In this document: positions 14,701-30,160 of the stretch, one piece after another
Layout of the letters: every line of letters starts with the position of its first letter
How positions within the stretch are numbered: the stretch's first letter is position 1
NCBI GenBank assembly: GCA_035041965.1
Contig: JAPYMA010000019.1
Coordinates: 52,242-116,241, forward strand
Origin: Anisakis pegreffii
Lineage: Eukaryota; Nematoda; Chromadorea; Rhabditida; Anisakidae
Direction: 5' to 3'
Length of the DNA stretch: 64,000 nt
The notes under the pieces: model-generated
The model's input: only the letters and a program-made list of their open reading frames with translations
What the model was told of the DNA's origin: nothing
Database searches by the model: none
Made by a program: the position numbers and the translations under genes

Positions 14701-16095
14701 ACTGACTCGTTAGTTAGACGAACTCTTGGTTGGTCGTCAAGTTGGCTGTGTTACCAATACTTCCGTGCATTGTTTCGATTCATATTTTGGTTATGAATAT
14801 TGTGTTCACTAGTTATCATGCTCACGCCCCCTCCCTCATACGTGCAGCAGACCATCATTCCTCCTTCTCCGTCTCGCATGCAAAAATCCAAATGACCGCA
14901 ATAGTTTCTTTCCTCTCCTGATTTATAGATTCTGGTGATTAATCAGAAATAGATCAAGAAATTTACCTACGATTTCCGGTATTGTCAAAAGAATTACTTT
15001 CTTGTAATCAGACGATCATTTTGAAAACATTATTTAAAACCTATGAAAGAAAGATAAGAAAAAATTAATCAGTAATGATTTTTGGACCTTCCCAATTCTC
15101 CCCTTACATGCTGCGAGAATCACTGCTTTGCATTACTGTTAATCTTTGAAATGACTTTAAGATGCTTAGATTCGTTGATTTTTCGAAAGCACGAGCTGAA
15201 TTAAATTTCATATTTGTGCGACGCAATTTCGAAAAACACATAATCATCCATATGAAACAGAAGTTCGACATGTCCTAATTAGGCTTTTAAGAAACAAATT
15301 TGCAAAATTCAATATTGAAAGGTGTTAGGAATGATAGGAAACATACCCAAGTGCCTTGAATTCCTCGCGGTGTTCAGGTTCTTTATGGGCTAAAACGAGA
15401 CCAAATGAAGGGATAAGTGATAAGAGGACATTTCAAAGAGACTTCACGAATGAGGTAGGAGCTAAGTTAGCCACACGAAGGCTAGAACATCGCACCTTCA
15501 GGTTTATCATTAATGGTTACTTTGTAGATCGGATTTCAATAATCGATACTGACTTTGTACCCTTGCTCTATAGAACAGGTATTATGCATTCAATGTAATA
15601 CTCTCATTATTAGGTACTCATGAATATATCAGAATAATTCGAGATAAAACAGTCTAAACGTAACTTCAGTTGAATGTTCCATTAGAGATGGAATAATTCA
15701 ACTCTTTTGTGGAAGTATGAAATAATTCACAGTTTTCGCCACCAACGAATTCATCACCCAGAAAAAATCCATCCAAAGTTGATCGTATAAAAAAGTTTGA
15801 AACAATGCATTCATTAATACGTCAACATCTTCAACACTATCTCTATTCATATAAGCAGTCACAACGGGATGTCGAAGTAAGTAACGTTCAATTTTCAAAT
15901 CACGTTGACATTTCAATAGATAATCGATTTTTTAATGAACTTTTAATTGTTTGCTTTGAAAATGGCACTTGATTGTTTAAAAAGGAAAAGAGATTTCTTC
16001 GATCACTACATGAAATAGGCAAGTATCACGTGAGAAGCACTAGTCAGAGCATCGATGAGTTCAAGCTAAAAGTGCAAATGAGCCACATCTTCTAG
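8756..16095. other. Divergent intergenic region between TCF/LEF and the calcium channel beta gene
   Basis: Should hold both promoters and the missing 5' exons of the channel gene. Seen: an AT-rich alternating tract near 8830-8880, the GC-rich block 10285-10615, a TTCGGT-rich patch about 12595-12665, and an 80-codon open frame at 15356-15598 (no ATG start, donor-like AACAG|GTATTA at its end) that I cannot assign. Confidence 0.4.
10285..10615. repeat. GC-rich island, probable dispersed repeat
   Basis: About 330 bases with abrupt GC-rich composition in AT-rich DNA. Phrases such as GGGGCTCTCGAG and CCTCGTAGCTGCTCAGGAG resemble GGGGGCTCCCGAG and GACTCAGGAGCTT at 50205-50235, so it is likely the same repeat class as in the phospholipase-B-like intron. 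Confidence 0.4.
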
Positions 16096-19000
16096 GATCC
16101 ATATTCACAACTTCCCGACTCCAAAGTAAACAATCAAATTCGAACACAGCAATGTGAACAACGGGCATCACTACAACTTGAAAATGCGAAGGTTTGTTTC
16201 AAAACAAGTTCGATAAATTGCATTTCATTGCACGGAACATTTGATCACTCGAATGATCACCGCTTCAAAACACTTATTAAGTAAAGTTTCAAAATAAAAA
16301 ACATAATCAGCAACTTTATTCTTCTTTTGAAACTTTGATTTGATCCAGAAGTTGATAAAAACGGTAATTTTGATGAGATATGATGACAAGATGATGCAAT
16401 AATAATCATGTAAAGTTTCAAGATAAGTTCAGTTTAGTATAAACCGGTCGCGTTTGCATTACGCACTAATATCGCCTATGATGGTCAGTTGGATGACGAC
16501 GTACCTGTGCCTGGTTGTGCGCTATCATTTGAAACACGACAATTTCTCCACATCAAAGAAGTACAGCCACTTCAATTACTTCAGCTAAATAATATTTTCT
16601 TGTAGATTTTTTACTTTTTTTATATTAACGTAGCTGTTGCCGGCCGCATCAACGTTCCACGATAAAATTTGGAACTATTCTTGAGGCAGGATATAATGGC
16701 TGAATTTTTTTTCATCAACGAATGAATTTTTCATCAGTCAAGGCATTTCATCAACGAATGAATTCAAAAAACTGACAATTACTTTCGTATGAATTCCGTA
16801 TTGACAAGCATATTTCGTATTAACAATTCCATGTTAACAAAATAATCTTTGAAAATATATGTACTTACGAGTATATGAGTAGAAATTTAACGATGACTGG
16901 TGGATTGGACGGCTGGTGAAAGATGGTGCTGAGTTGGGTTTCGTTCCGAGTCCATCAAAACTAGAAAGCACCGAAGAATTACGCCGTTCGAAATCGATGT
17001 ATGTATGAATGTGTCAAAATCACTGATATCAATTTACGCAGCAAATTCACTCATAATGGTGCTCTCTACTTAAACAGCTCAAAACGCTTTTGTAAGACTG
17101 ACTCTTAATAATGTAATTCAGAGTACTTGTTGCCTCATGTTTAATCATAAGCTTTTTTGATAACAGCAATACCGAACTGCATGGACCATACGATGTTGTA
17201 CCCATCATGAGGCCTGTATGTCTAGTGGGTCCCTCACTGAAAGGATTTCAAGTGACTGATATGATGCATAAAGCTATCTTCGATTTTCTCAAGGTAATTT
17301 GTCAGCTGACTGAGAACTGTATTGAGACAGAAAGTAGTGCACTAAAGCAAAGGTCTATTTTTAAAACTATTTCCTAGTGAATTATTTCGTATTAACAATC
17401 GCTTTTTGTTGTATCACAACATTAAAGTCATGCCATCGTCGGAAGATTATCTGCGCAGTCAGAAATATTGCGATGATGTTTAACGTTTCAGCGTTATGCC
17501 ATCTTCGAGAACACCTTTTGGAATCATGATTAACTTTCGGTGGTTGGATCGAGGGTCAGGGATTATGGAAAGTATGATAGGGAATTACAAATAAACTGTA
17601 ATGATTGGAGAGATAAACGACGATAATGATTGTGATATTGACAAGGTGAAGATATAATAGTGGCGAGAATAGTGATGAAAGTAGAGGAGATGGTGTGAGG
17701 TAAAGTAGTGAGTGATGAAGTAATCACAGTTTGATTAGATCATCTGCGGTCCCCTATCATACCTCCTCAATCTCTGACCATCCACCAAAAATTCATCATG
17801 GCTTTCAGTGATTCAAAAAGTTGCTCCTGAAGATGACATAATGTCGAAACGTTGAACATTATCGTAGTATTGCACGCTACGCAGGCAATCTTTTGTCAGC
17901 AGTATAATCTTAGTATAACCTTTAATTCAGTATAACCTTTAATTCACCTATTACCACTTGGCGCCTTATAAATGAGGGAAGCCTCCAGATTTTTGTAGTA
18001 TTGTGGTCAGAAGTATTTTATCTATAAATAGACCAAGTGGTCACTCATGGATACAGATTTAGTGGATGTTCATTTGTATGAAGCTACATGCATAATCCAA
18101 ATTGGTCTCGTACGAATTAGTTGAAGATGTGATGTAATTTTCTTTTCGTCATGTAATATTTCACAGAGTTGCTCAAACTCAATTTCTTCCTGTGGTTTTT
18201 TTAAACCATAATGTTATTGACTTATGATAATACTATAGATGCAAAAAATATCAAAAAAAATGCGAACCTTCTAATGAATAAATCGTAGAGAGTCATCAGC
18301 AGCCTAGGATAACACTACTAATTATTTGAATAACGTTTCATCCATACAGATCCGATTCAGTGGTCGAATCATAATGACACGTGTAACGGCTGATATTGGA
18401 TCTACCAGAAGGATGACGTTTCGAAATGCTGAATCGCACGCGAGCAAGTTTTGAATAGACTCAATTATTCACTCTTTTACTGCACCTCTTTTACCTAATA
18501 ATTGTTTTTTGCATCATATCTGCTGGTCACTTGATACAAACAATAATTTTTCAAATACTTTCTACAGTAATCACATTTACGATACTGTGACAAAATGTCA
18601 CCAAGAAATTGTTAACGACTTGTAATGAATCCGTGATGAAAAGTTTAGTTCTGAAGCATATTTATTAGTCAGAGCATGAATAGAGCCAACTGCAGTAACA
18701 ATTCAAATCAGCTCCTTGAATATATGAAGTTTTGAAAAGAAGTTTTCTGAGCTAATAGTGAAGTCGGTCGAGAAGGAATTATTAAGAAAATGCTTCGAAT
18801 CGCTTATGTGTTCGAGCAAACGCATTTGATTTCAGATAGCATACAATCGGAAGTGGATCGAATTTTTGAACTAGGTAAAATGATGCAGTTGGTTGTTATC
18901 GACTGTGATTTGGTCAATCATCCATTACAAGTATCAAAAACAACAATTGCGCCACTCATCGTTTACATACGTGTTTCAAATAACAAGGTCTTCACTCTTT

Positions 19001-19490
19001 GAATAACTCTTAAGTTTTACCTTACTTCATACTACATATCTTCCAATATTTTTGGCTTGGGATTGTTTCGATGAAATACGTCTGTTTAGTGCAATTAATA
19101 TTAATGGTATTGAAGCATCTATTGTAGGTCTTACAACGACTTATCAAATCACGTGGAAAAAGTCAAATACGATCGATGAACACACAAATAATGGCAGCAG
19201 AGAAACTTTTGCAGTCTTCAGAATCATTATACGATGTGATTATTGATGAAAATCAATTAGATGACGCATGTGAACACCTGGCAGACTTTTTAGAAACGTA
19301 CTGGAGAGCTACACATCCCAAGTTAGATAAAACATCACAGAGACACATCAGACGGACTGCGTCACAAACCATACCCACTAATCGTCAGAACTCACCAGAT
19401 GCTCGATCGAGAGGTGCACGCTCGACAAGCTCTGAAGTGTTGCTGGATAAAACACATGAGAGAAACTTTGCTATACAAATGAATCGTTAA
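16096..19490 (+). CDS. Voltage-gated calcium channel beta subunit (SH3-GK), divergent, N-terminus not found
   Basis: Cytoplasmic beta subunit that binds the alpha-1 interaction domain and traffics and gates high-voltage-activated calcium channels. Exons: 16096-16191, 16438-16560, 16883-16998, 17167-17293, 18350-18447, 18840-18987, 19128-19490; 356 residues, all junctions in phase. Visible landmarks: [10 protein letters not shown] opening the SH3 region, FLHIKE then [22 protein letters not shown] and LVGPSLKG of the guanylate-kinase-like domain, [47 protein letters not shown] and YWRATHP. All match the CACNB order. Between TRVTADI and IQSEV the protein is about 11 residues shorter than the usual beta subunit and unlike it. 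The basic Ser/Thr-rich tail ends at TAA 19488-19490, just before a long (AT)n tract. The first exon(s) are not identified. Nematodes have a conventional and a divergent beta subunit; I cannot say which this is. Confidence 0.88.
17441..17895. repeat. Inverted-repeat element (MITE-like) in an intron of the calcium channel beta gene
   Basis: About 17441-17583 and the reverse complement of about 17746-17895 align over roughly 140 bases with many mismatches. Shared landmarks are AACGTTTC, a GAAGATGRCATAA-type segment and TATGATAGGG at the inner ends. The middle is low-complexity GATGAAG/GTGA-rich. No clear target duplication was seen, so the borders are approximate. Confidence 0.5.
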
Positions 19491-19537
19491 GCTATTCTCA
19501 CAATCACCAGAAACACAATTTTGCAATTTTGGCAAGC

Positions 19538-23905
<4,368 letters not shown>

Positions 23906-26900
23906 ATGCAAGGTGCTGCCTCACTCATGGACAACATGCTCGCTCCACTCGGCTGCCTCCTCTTAGCTTCTCTTACATATGCCAATGAAGTCACCGAACT
24001 GCGTATGCCGGGTGCTGAACCCGTACTGGTATGTATTACCAGATCTTGTTTCATATCATCTGATCAACTTTGAATTATTCAAAATGAAAGGATGCTATTT
24101 CAGAATGATTCCTATCTGTGTACATCGCTTCCGCTTGACATCAACACTGAACACTACTTGCGTAAGTAGAATTTTAAATAGAATCAGTCGACTTGAAATG
24201 CGTTTTTTTTTCATGCTGTATGCTTCTGAAGGTTTATCCATTTCGTGCAGCCATTCTGTTCATACGAACAATGAATGATAGCTGTTGTTATCAACAAAAG
24301 TTCCCGTCTTAGATTTACATAAATGCATTAGAACAATTCGATAAAATCAAAGTCCATCATAATACGTCCAATCAAAACTATTTCACTTCTTTCATTCTTC
24401 CATTTGCATCCTTCAGAACGCTACTCTAATAGCAAAACTGCTTGAAAGAGACAATAAACTCTTGTTTGAAGCATTGATCAATCATTCTGAGACGTACCAA
24501 CTTTTACGCCACTGAATAACAAAAGTTTATGTACAATGCATTTTCAAGGTACTATGATATGTTTCCTATATAATTAAGTTCGGAGTAATCGGCAAAGAAA
24601 TGTTACTGAATGTGATGATGAACATGATTGCAGTTAGTTTCAAACCATTCGCAACTATGCAAAAAGCTCATCATATGCTGTTATTTGGCTGCGATGAACC
24701 AGGCAGTGATGAAGCTATTTGGTTGGTTTTATTGTCAGCAATCGTGACTGAACATAGCAAATCTCACCTCATCATAATGTTGATTGTGAACATATTCTGT
24801 CAAGTGCTGAAATGAAAAGTTGGATGGAAATTAAGAATTGCTTCATTGAAGGGATTGCGGTGAAATGACAAATGCTGGACCAAGTTTTGAACGAGCGCCA
24901 ACCTGCAAAAACAAACCAAACATTCTTTATGCTTGGGGTAGAGACGCCCCTGAACTGCACCTTCCTGAAGGTTTGTTCTTTAATCTTCAAAGCTACCGTT
25001 CAATTATTAGTTGAATTTCGTTTGCTTTGCAAACTCGCGAACAATAAAGTTGCGCTCTTCGGATATTCTATGCATTCATTTATCAGAAACTGTCTCAAGG
25101 AGCTTTAATCATTTGATCGACGAATTCAAATATCTTTCTCATTCATGTTTGCTTGCCTTCCCTAATTGCTGTCTCAATGAATTTTTTAGTAAAATTATCT
25201 CGCCAAACGAAAATGAAAGAAAGCATTTGCCATTTATCAGACCTCATGCATTACCGTAGGTTCGTTGCCTCAAAGTACATTCATTCAGCAAAAGTCTCTG
25301 CTGTATCTTCATTTGAATGCTCCTTTAGATGAGATGTTTGCACAACTATCCTTAGTTGAATTCCGATAAACGTATTTTAATGCTCCTATCAATATCAGCA
25401 ACTGAATAAAATAGTTCTTGTCACAGCTGTACTAAAGTGGGTGGATAAGCCCAACGTATTCTTCTCGTAATACATTTCTCTAAAAAATCACAACTCACTT
25501 GTATTTTCACAAATTCAAACAAATGAGTAATTGTGTACTCTACATATGCATATATTTAAAGTGCAGCACCTGCTAAATGTAACGTGACTAATTGTAACCT
25601 GCTAATTGTAGCATTACTCAGAAAATGACAACTTATTGTAAATGCACACCAATAAGTAGAAGTTAAATGCCTTTCTTGAAGTGATATGTTGATTTATGCT
25701 CGCTGAAATACGGTAGTCGTCTCTCTCAATGACGTCACTTATTGCAGTTGATATATGCGGAACATAAAAACGGCATCTATCGCAGATGCATTATTGCGTC
25801 AATGGATCACCACGCTTTTACAGTGACATGCACAAATAATGAAGAAAAAATACATATCCATTTAGATGATTAGTTGTAAGCAATCAGATGAGCAAAATGA
25901 TTCGTTTGATGCGATCAGATAAGCATCATTCGTGGAACAATGTGATTCCGCTGTATGTTCATTTGAATGCTCGTTTAGATGAGATATTTGCACAACTACG
26001 AGATGGTGAGCAAAAGATGTTGATATTAAAAAAGGCATTGGATATTTTATATACATATGCTCATTCGATTACAACTTATATCTGAAAAATAAAACGTTTC
26101 AAGCTGAGGTTCTGCTATCGCGAATACGGCTGATTTGAATTTAGCGTGATTTAAAACCTAATCGATCACTCATTGGGATCAGCTTCAATAATCCGATTTC
26201 ATAAGAATGACTATTTATTTTATTGTTAGTGATTTGTTCTCTATTCTAAAACATCATCATGACACATAAGCTTAAAAGCGTGAAACAGTATCTTGAACGG
26301 CGGATTGCGGTATATTTCCAAGCAATCAAGTTCAAGAATTTATATACAGGAATGGAGAGAATCTAATTGAAATAACAAAAATAACAAGAATCTAGAAGTT
26401 GGTCAACTTCGATATAAGCAACCGTTTTGAGGTGTTGGATTCAAGGTTGGTGGTGAATCAGATATTAGGTATTTGGTCCTTCAAGTTCACTACATGAAAA
26501 AATTGGGACCTGATTATTCTGGAGTCGCGATTGAATCAACTGTTGAGCCAATGGAGAAAACCGCCTCCACTTTGCTTATGGTCACTGGTGGTGTTCTTCC
26601 TGCAAACAAGAAAGGTACGCTCACTCACACCAGTCACTAACTTTTACTTTTGCAATACGACCAAATAAGTAACACAAATGGTTGAATTTCATATATAAAT
26701 ATGTTCTTGCTTCGTTTCGAATGATATCATCAAATTGCTTTACTACGATAAATCGCACTCTGATTGTCCAACTTGCTTGAATATTTTATGTATATTCTTA
26801 GTTGAACATTTATAACAATTTCTGCTTACTCACTCATTTTAAATGGCCGTTCGTTATTAATGAGAAACAATCCTAGAAACTTTTGAAACGGCGTGCATCG

Positions 26901-28919
26901 TTGATGAGGATGTCGAAATGCATCCGTTTGCCTTTCGTACTCATACGCATCGTCATGGAACTTCGGTATGTTTGAATTCCACTTAGGAAAATGAGTTGAA
27001 TGTGTATTACTGCTACCGCAAATACACAATACAATTCTCATTCTTGATCATAAACCCAGTAAACGTACCACGTTCAGAAATTTTGAACAGTCACTTTTCT
27101 CATCGCTCAAAAATGATTAAACATTTCAAAATGGGTGTGAAAGAACAAAATGCGAGAGTATAAACGTTTGAGCAGATCAGCTGAGGAGTGTTGTTCAATT
27201 GAAAAGATGTACCTCGTAATTTGAAAATTGTTCAAAGATCATAATAAAGGATTGTTTGTAAGCTGGGAAACTCTCATGAGCTGAGCATCTACCTACAGAG
27301 TTTAAACACTGTGAAGTGTGATGCAAATACTTTAAATTCATGTTCATTTTTATGGGCACTGATTATGACAAAATCACTTATCGAAGTAAACAAAAGTGAA
27401 TGAAGTTAGCACATGAATTTTGAGGTGGCTGCATGGGTAGTACGTGAACAACCAGATGGAACTGATAAATGGCAATTAATTGGTGAGAGGAATCCTCTGC
27501 TTCCGCAAATGTTTGCGCCAGCCAATAATACTAATATTGTGATCCGTCAAGGCGATATGGTATGATGGTCATAAATCTTTATTATGTTCACTTCGTATTT
27601 ATCTTTATAATTTCAGTAGTATATTGCATTCGTACATTACTTTGAATCTACATTGAAGTGTACGTAGAAGTAAATTAGATAACGGTTCATCCTCATTTTT
27701 CCTGTTTTCCCACACAGCATTAATTGACCAGTATCAGCTGCACTCTTCAACCAAAAGGCTCTCAGCTAAGCAGTTCAAATTGAAGTAACATTATCTCATA
27801 TTGATTCTTTCATGCGGACTCCCCAATGGCAAACTTTATCTGGAATGATATTTTAAATTCACTGCATTCAGAGACATTTCGCATGGCTGAATATACAATT
27901 TCAGAGGCTGAAGCAAATCGTCGAACAGGCATATGATACGTCCCTAACTTCCCAGTGAACATTTCCTAACTAAAAATTCCAACTGGCAACAAAGCTCTTA
28001 TCACAACTTCTTTGAATTCCTTAGTCTTATCCCTAATGATTTTCGCGTGCTCACATGACTGCCATCGGTTCATCAACAAGTCGGTTCTGAGACTTCCGAA
28101 CATAGCAGTGAATCTTGATTCATTTGTGCAAGGAAATGCATAGAACACTAGTAAACTCTGCAAGTAGACTTCACTCTTGCCCAAAGTTGGATTCAGAGGT
28201 CTCAAATCCACATATTTTTCTGTGAATCGGGACCCAGCAGAGCATTGTTGCATTTGCGATAAGCAATAAAGATTTTTAAAAAGTTATAAAAAGATATGAT
28301 TAGGTACTAAAAGTGAAATTAAATGCAGTCAAAATGCGGATATGATCATCAGTACAAATAATTCAAGAAGATGAATGATTTTAGATAGCATCACGTTGTG
28401 TGATGGTCAATAAAGAAAATAAAGCGTTCATAATGGGAAATACTGGCGAAGACGAGATGTGCAACTATTACCTGATGTACTGGGTCTACGGTGATAATGT
28501 GCTTAAGTAAGTCCATCGTCGATTCTTAACTTAGGCAGATCAGATTCGTCTTTGTCTGTGCTGATCTGCACGGAGTGGTCCCAGTGATTACGCGTTGATA
28601 AAAACTGGTTATGTTAACCAACTTCAGTCGGCTGAATTCAACGAATTTCGGTTGCGATTCCGATATTCGGATTCCGACCGAATAATTTTGAACTTCGGTC
28701 GAAATACTGAGTTTCGGAATGTTGAAAAGCCGATTCGTTAGATTCCAACCGAACTGAAATTTCGTTTAGGTGTTTAGCATTGTTGGTGTTCTTAAATTGT
28801 TATTTAGAAGTGATAAGAGCTGTAAAAATTTCAGAGATAACACGTGTTATTCACCCGGAGCACCGGAATATCATTGGGCAACAGAAGCTGGACTCAACAA
28901 CTTACCCCCAGCAAAATAA
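23906..28919 (+). CDS. pghm-1: Peptidylglycine alpha-hydroxylating monooxygenase (monofunctional PHM)
   Basis: Copper and ascorbate enzyme of secretory granules that hydroxylates glycine-extended neuropeptides, the first step of C-terminal amidation. Exons: 23906-24028, 24104-24161, 24634-24721, 24852-24970, 26432-26614, 26877-26965, 27425-27559, 28385-28506, 28835-28919; 333 residues. The signal peptide is hydrophobic (APLGCLLLASLTYA). Starts at 23906, 23927 or 23936 are all possible; an in-frame TGA lies upstream. Copper site H is H73, H74 (KAHHMLLFGC) and H149 (LQVHY). Copper site M is H213, H215 (RTHTHRHG) and M290 (EDEMCNYY). The C-terminus reads CYSPGAPEYHWATE. There is no lyase (PAL) domain before the stop, so this is a monofunctional PHM as in nematodes and insects. 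Introns 4, 5 and 7 appear to end AAG, GAG and GAG. AATAAA occurs about 29290. Confidence 0.93.
24417..24515 (+). other. Coding-like exon fragment inside PHM intron 2, unassigned
   Basis: After a good acceptor (CCTTCAG at 24416), 32 codons are open to TGA and read like protein (starts NATLIAKLLERD). It begins in phase 0, so PHM exon 1, which ends in phase 0, could splice to it and give a short secreted product. It could equally be a relic or chance. No family recognised. Confidence 0.22.
25300..25350 (+). repeat. Copy 1 of a duplicated ~51-bp coding-like segment
   Basis: This segment and the one near 25955-26005 differ at only a few positions and read LYLHLNAPLDEMFAQL here against LYVHLNARLDEIFAQL there in the same frame. 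Both lie inside PHM intron 4. The downstream copy sits in a 65-codon open frame (25888-26085). Confidence 0.6.
25888..26085 (+). other. Open frame of 65 codons in PHM intron 4 with the second copy of the duplicated segment
   Basis: ATG at 25888 opens a frame to TGA at 26083-26085. It contains LYVHLNARLDEIFAQL, which is repeated about 650 bases upstream, followed by a helical-looking stretch. The composition is plausible for protein, but there are no splice signals tying it to a gene and no family is recognised. It may be a decayed exon, a nested gene or chance. Confidence 0.22.
27966..28253 (-). other. Open frame of 95 codons antisense to PHM intron 7, unassigned
   Basis: ATG at 28253 to a stop at 27966 on the minus strand. 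The composition is balanced and less AT-biased than surrounding intron. I see no signal peptide, no membrane segment and no recognisable motif. It could be a nested intronic gene, a fragment of a mobile element, or chance. Confidence 0.25.
28640..28765. repeat. TTCGGT / ATTCCGA-rich degenerate repeat in PHM intron 8
   Basis: Short units TTCGGT, ACCGAA, ATTCCGA and TTCGGA recur on both strands through this stretch. A shorter similar patch occurs around 12595-12665. It looks like a decayed satellite or a piece of a mobile element. Confidence 0.4.
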
Positions 28920-30160
28920 TTTAAATGATCAACAACACAAACTTTCAACTATCATTCAATATCAACCCACTATCACTGCTCCACATCTTTCATCAGCACT
29001 TGCTGATCACATTTATTATTTTCTCTATTGTTTTCGTCACAACTATCCTTCATTATCAACTATACGAGTCAATATGTGCACAGCAGTTCGACTGAGTACT
29101 TGTTGTAAATCTCAAACGAACGCTTGCCAGTAATCCCTTTTAATATCTCATCCAGAAGCCTTCTCTTATGGAACGTTTACTTCATCATTTCGGTGTGAAA
29201 ATTTGCGAGGTTGAGGTGTATTGCGTTTTTGTACTTAACTTATAGCATGCTATCTACTAATCAGAGTTTTAAATGTTATAATGAAAGTGAATAAATGACA
29301 GTTACTGTGTGAATAGTTCACTGAGAGGATAACGCTCAAAAGTTCAGCCAAACTGCGACGTTTGAAACAAATGCAAAAAACGTTTCATTTGCATTATTAG
29401 ATTTTCCGAGTGATGAGCGTTACGGAATTTGCTGTATAGCATATATCACTTTCTTATAATCTTGACAAATTGTACGATCAATTTTTGATTGTTAGTTTTT
29501 ATGAATCAATATTACCGAAACGGAAAACACTCCGTCTCGATAGTACAATTTTCCGATTTGATACTGCAACATTACAGACTTCAATCAGACCCGACGTCTC
29601 TTCACAGATCACACTGAAGAAACAATCAAACTGATGGTTATCATTTATGCTCGTACATTCATCAGATATAAACAAATCCTTTATTGAAACAAATGCTGGA
29701 AAAAATTAGAAGCAGATCTGAAAATATTTTGATGCGGAAAAAAACAAAGTGCGCGACAGCATTTGTAGCGGAGAATCGAGGAGTGAATGTTGAAAATGTG
29801 GTGTTTTACGGATAGTTGTTTGCTTACTTGAACGGATTGAATCTAAATTAACTTACATATCTCTACTGCTTTTTAGAATTAATGGAACGAAGCAAGCAGT
29901 AACTAAAATAAAAGTTTGCTATTTTCAACAAAGATCTATTGGCTTTACGCATTCATGAAGGAGATCAGAGTGAAAAACTTCCACAGAGAGAACAACAACA
30001 AAACAGCTTATTGATAATTCTTTCATCAACAACAAAATATAAAGAGACTACTGAAACGAGGCGACGAATTAGGGACAATTCGATAAAAAATGAGCAATCA
30101 CAATTCAATGTATAGATAGCAAATGTTAAGAATAATCAATTATCACAAACAACAAAGCAG
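28920..30160. other. Convergent intergenic region between PHM and the UBL7-like gene
   Basis: Holds the 3' ends of both genes. An AATAAA on the plus strand about 29290 suits PHM, and a minus-strand AATAAA around 29680 suits the UBL7-like gene. Nothing else is recognised. Confidence 0.5.

Noticed and set aside
15356..15598. Possible N-terminal exon of the calcium channel beta subunit
   Set aside because: The 80-codon frame shows no resemblance to beta-subunit N-termini and lacks a convincing acceptor or ATG.
17820..17870. Hammerhead-ribozyme-like core (CTGAAGA, small stem, GAAAC) in the intronic inverted repeat
   Set aside because: There is one extra base before stem II, no complementary stem III or cleavage-site strand could be found nearby, and the other arm lacks the CTGA core.
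28507..28834. Peptidyl-alpha-hydroxyglycine lyase domain following PHM
   Set aside because: The final PHM exon ends with the typical C-terminus and a stop at 28919; no NHL-repeat lyase sequence is present before the next gene.
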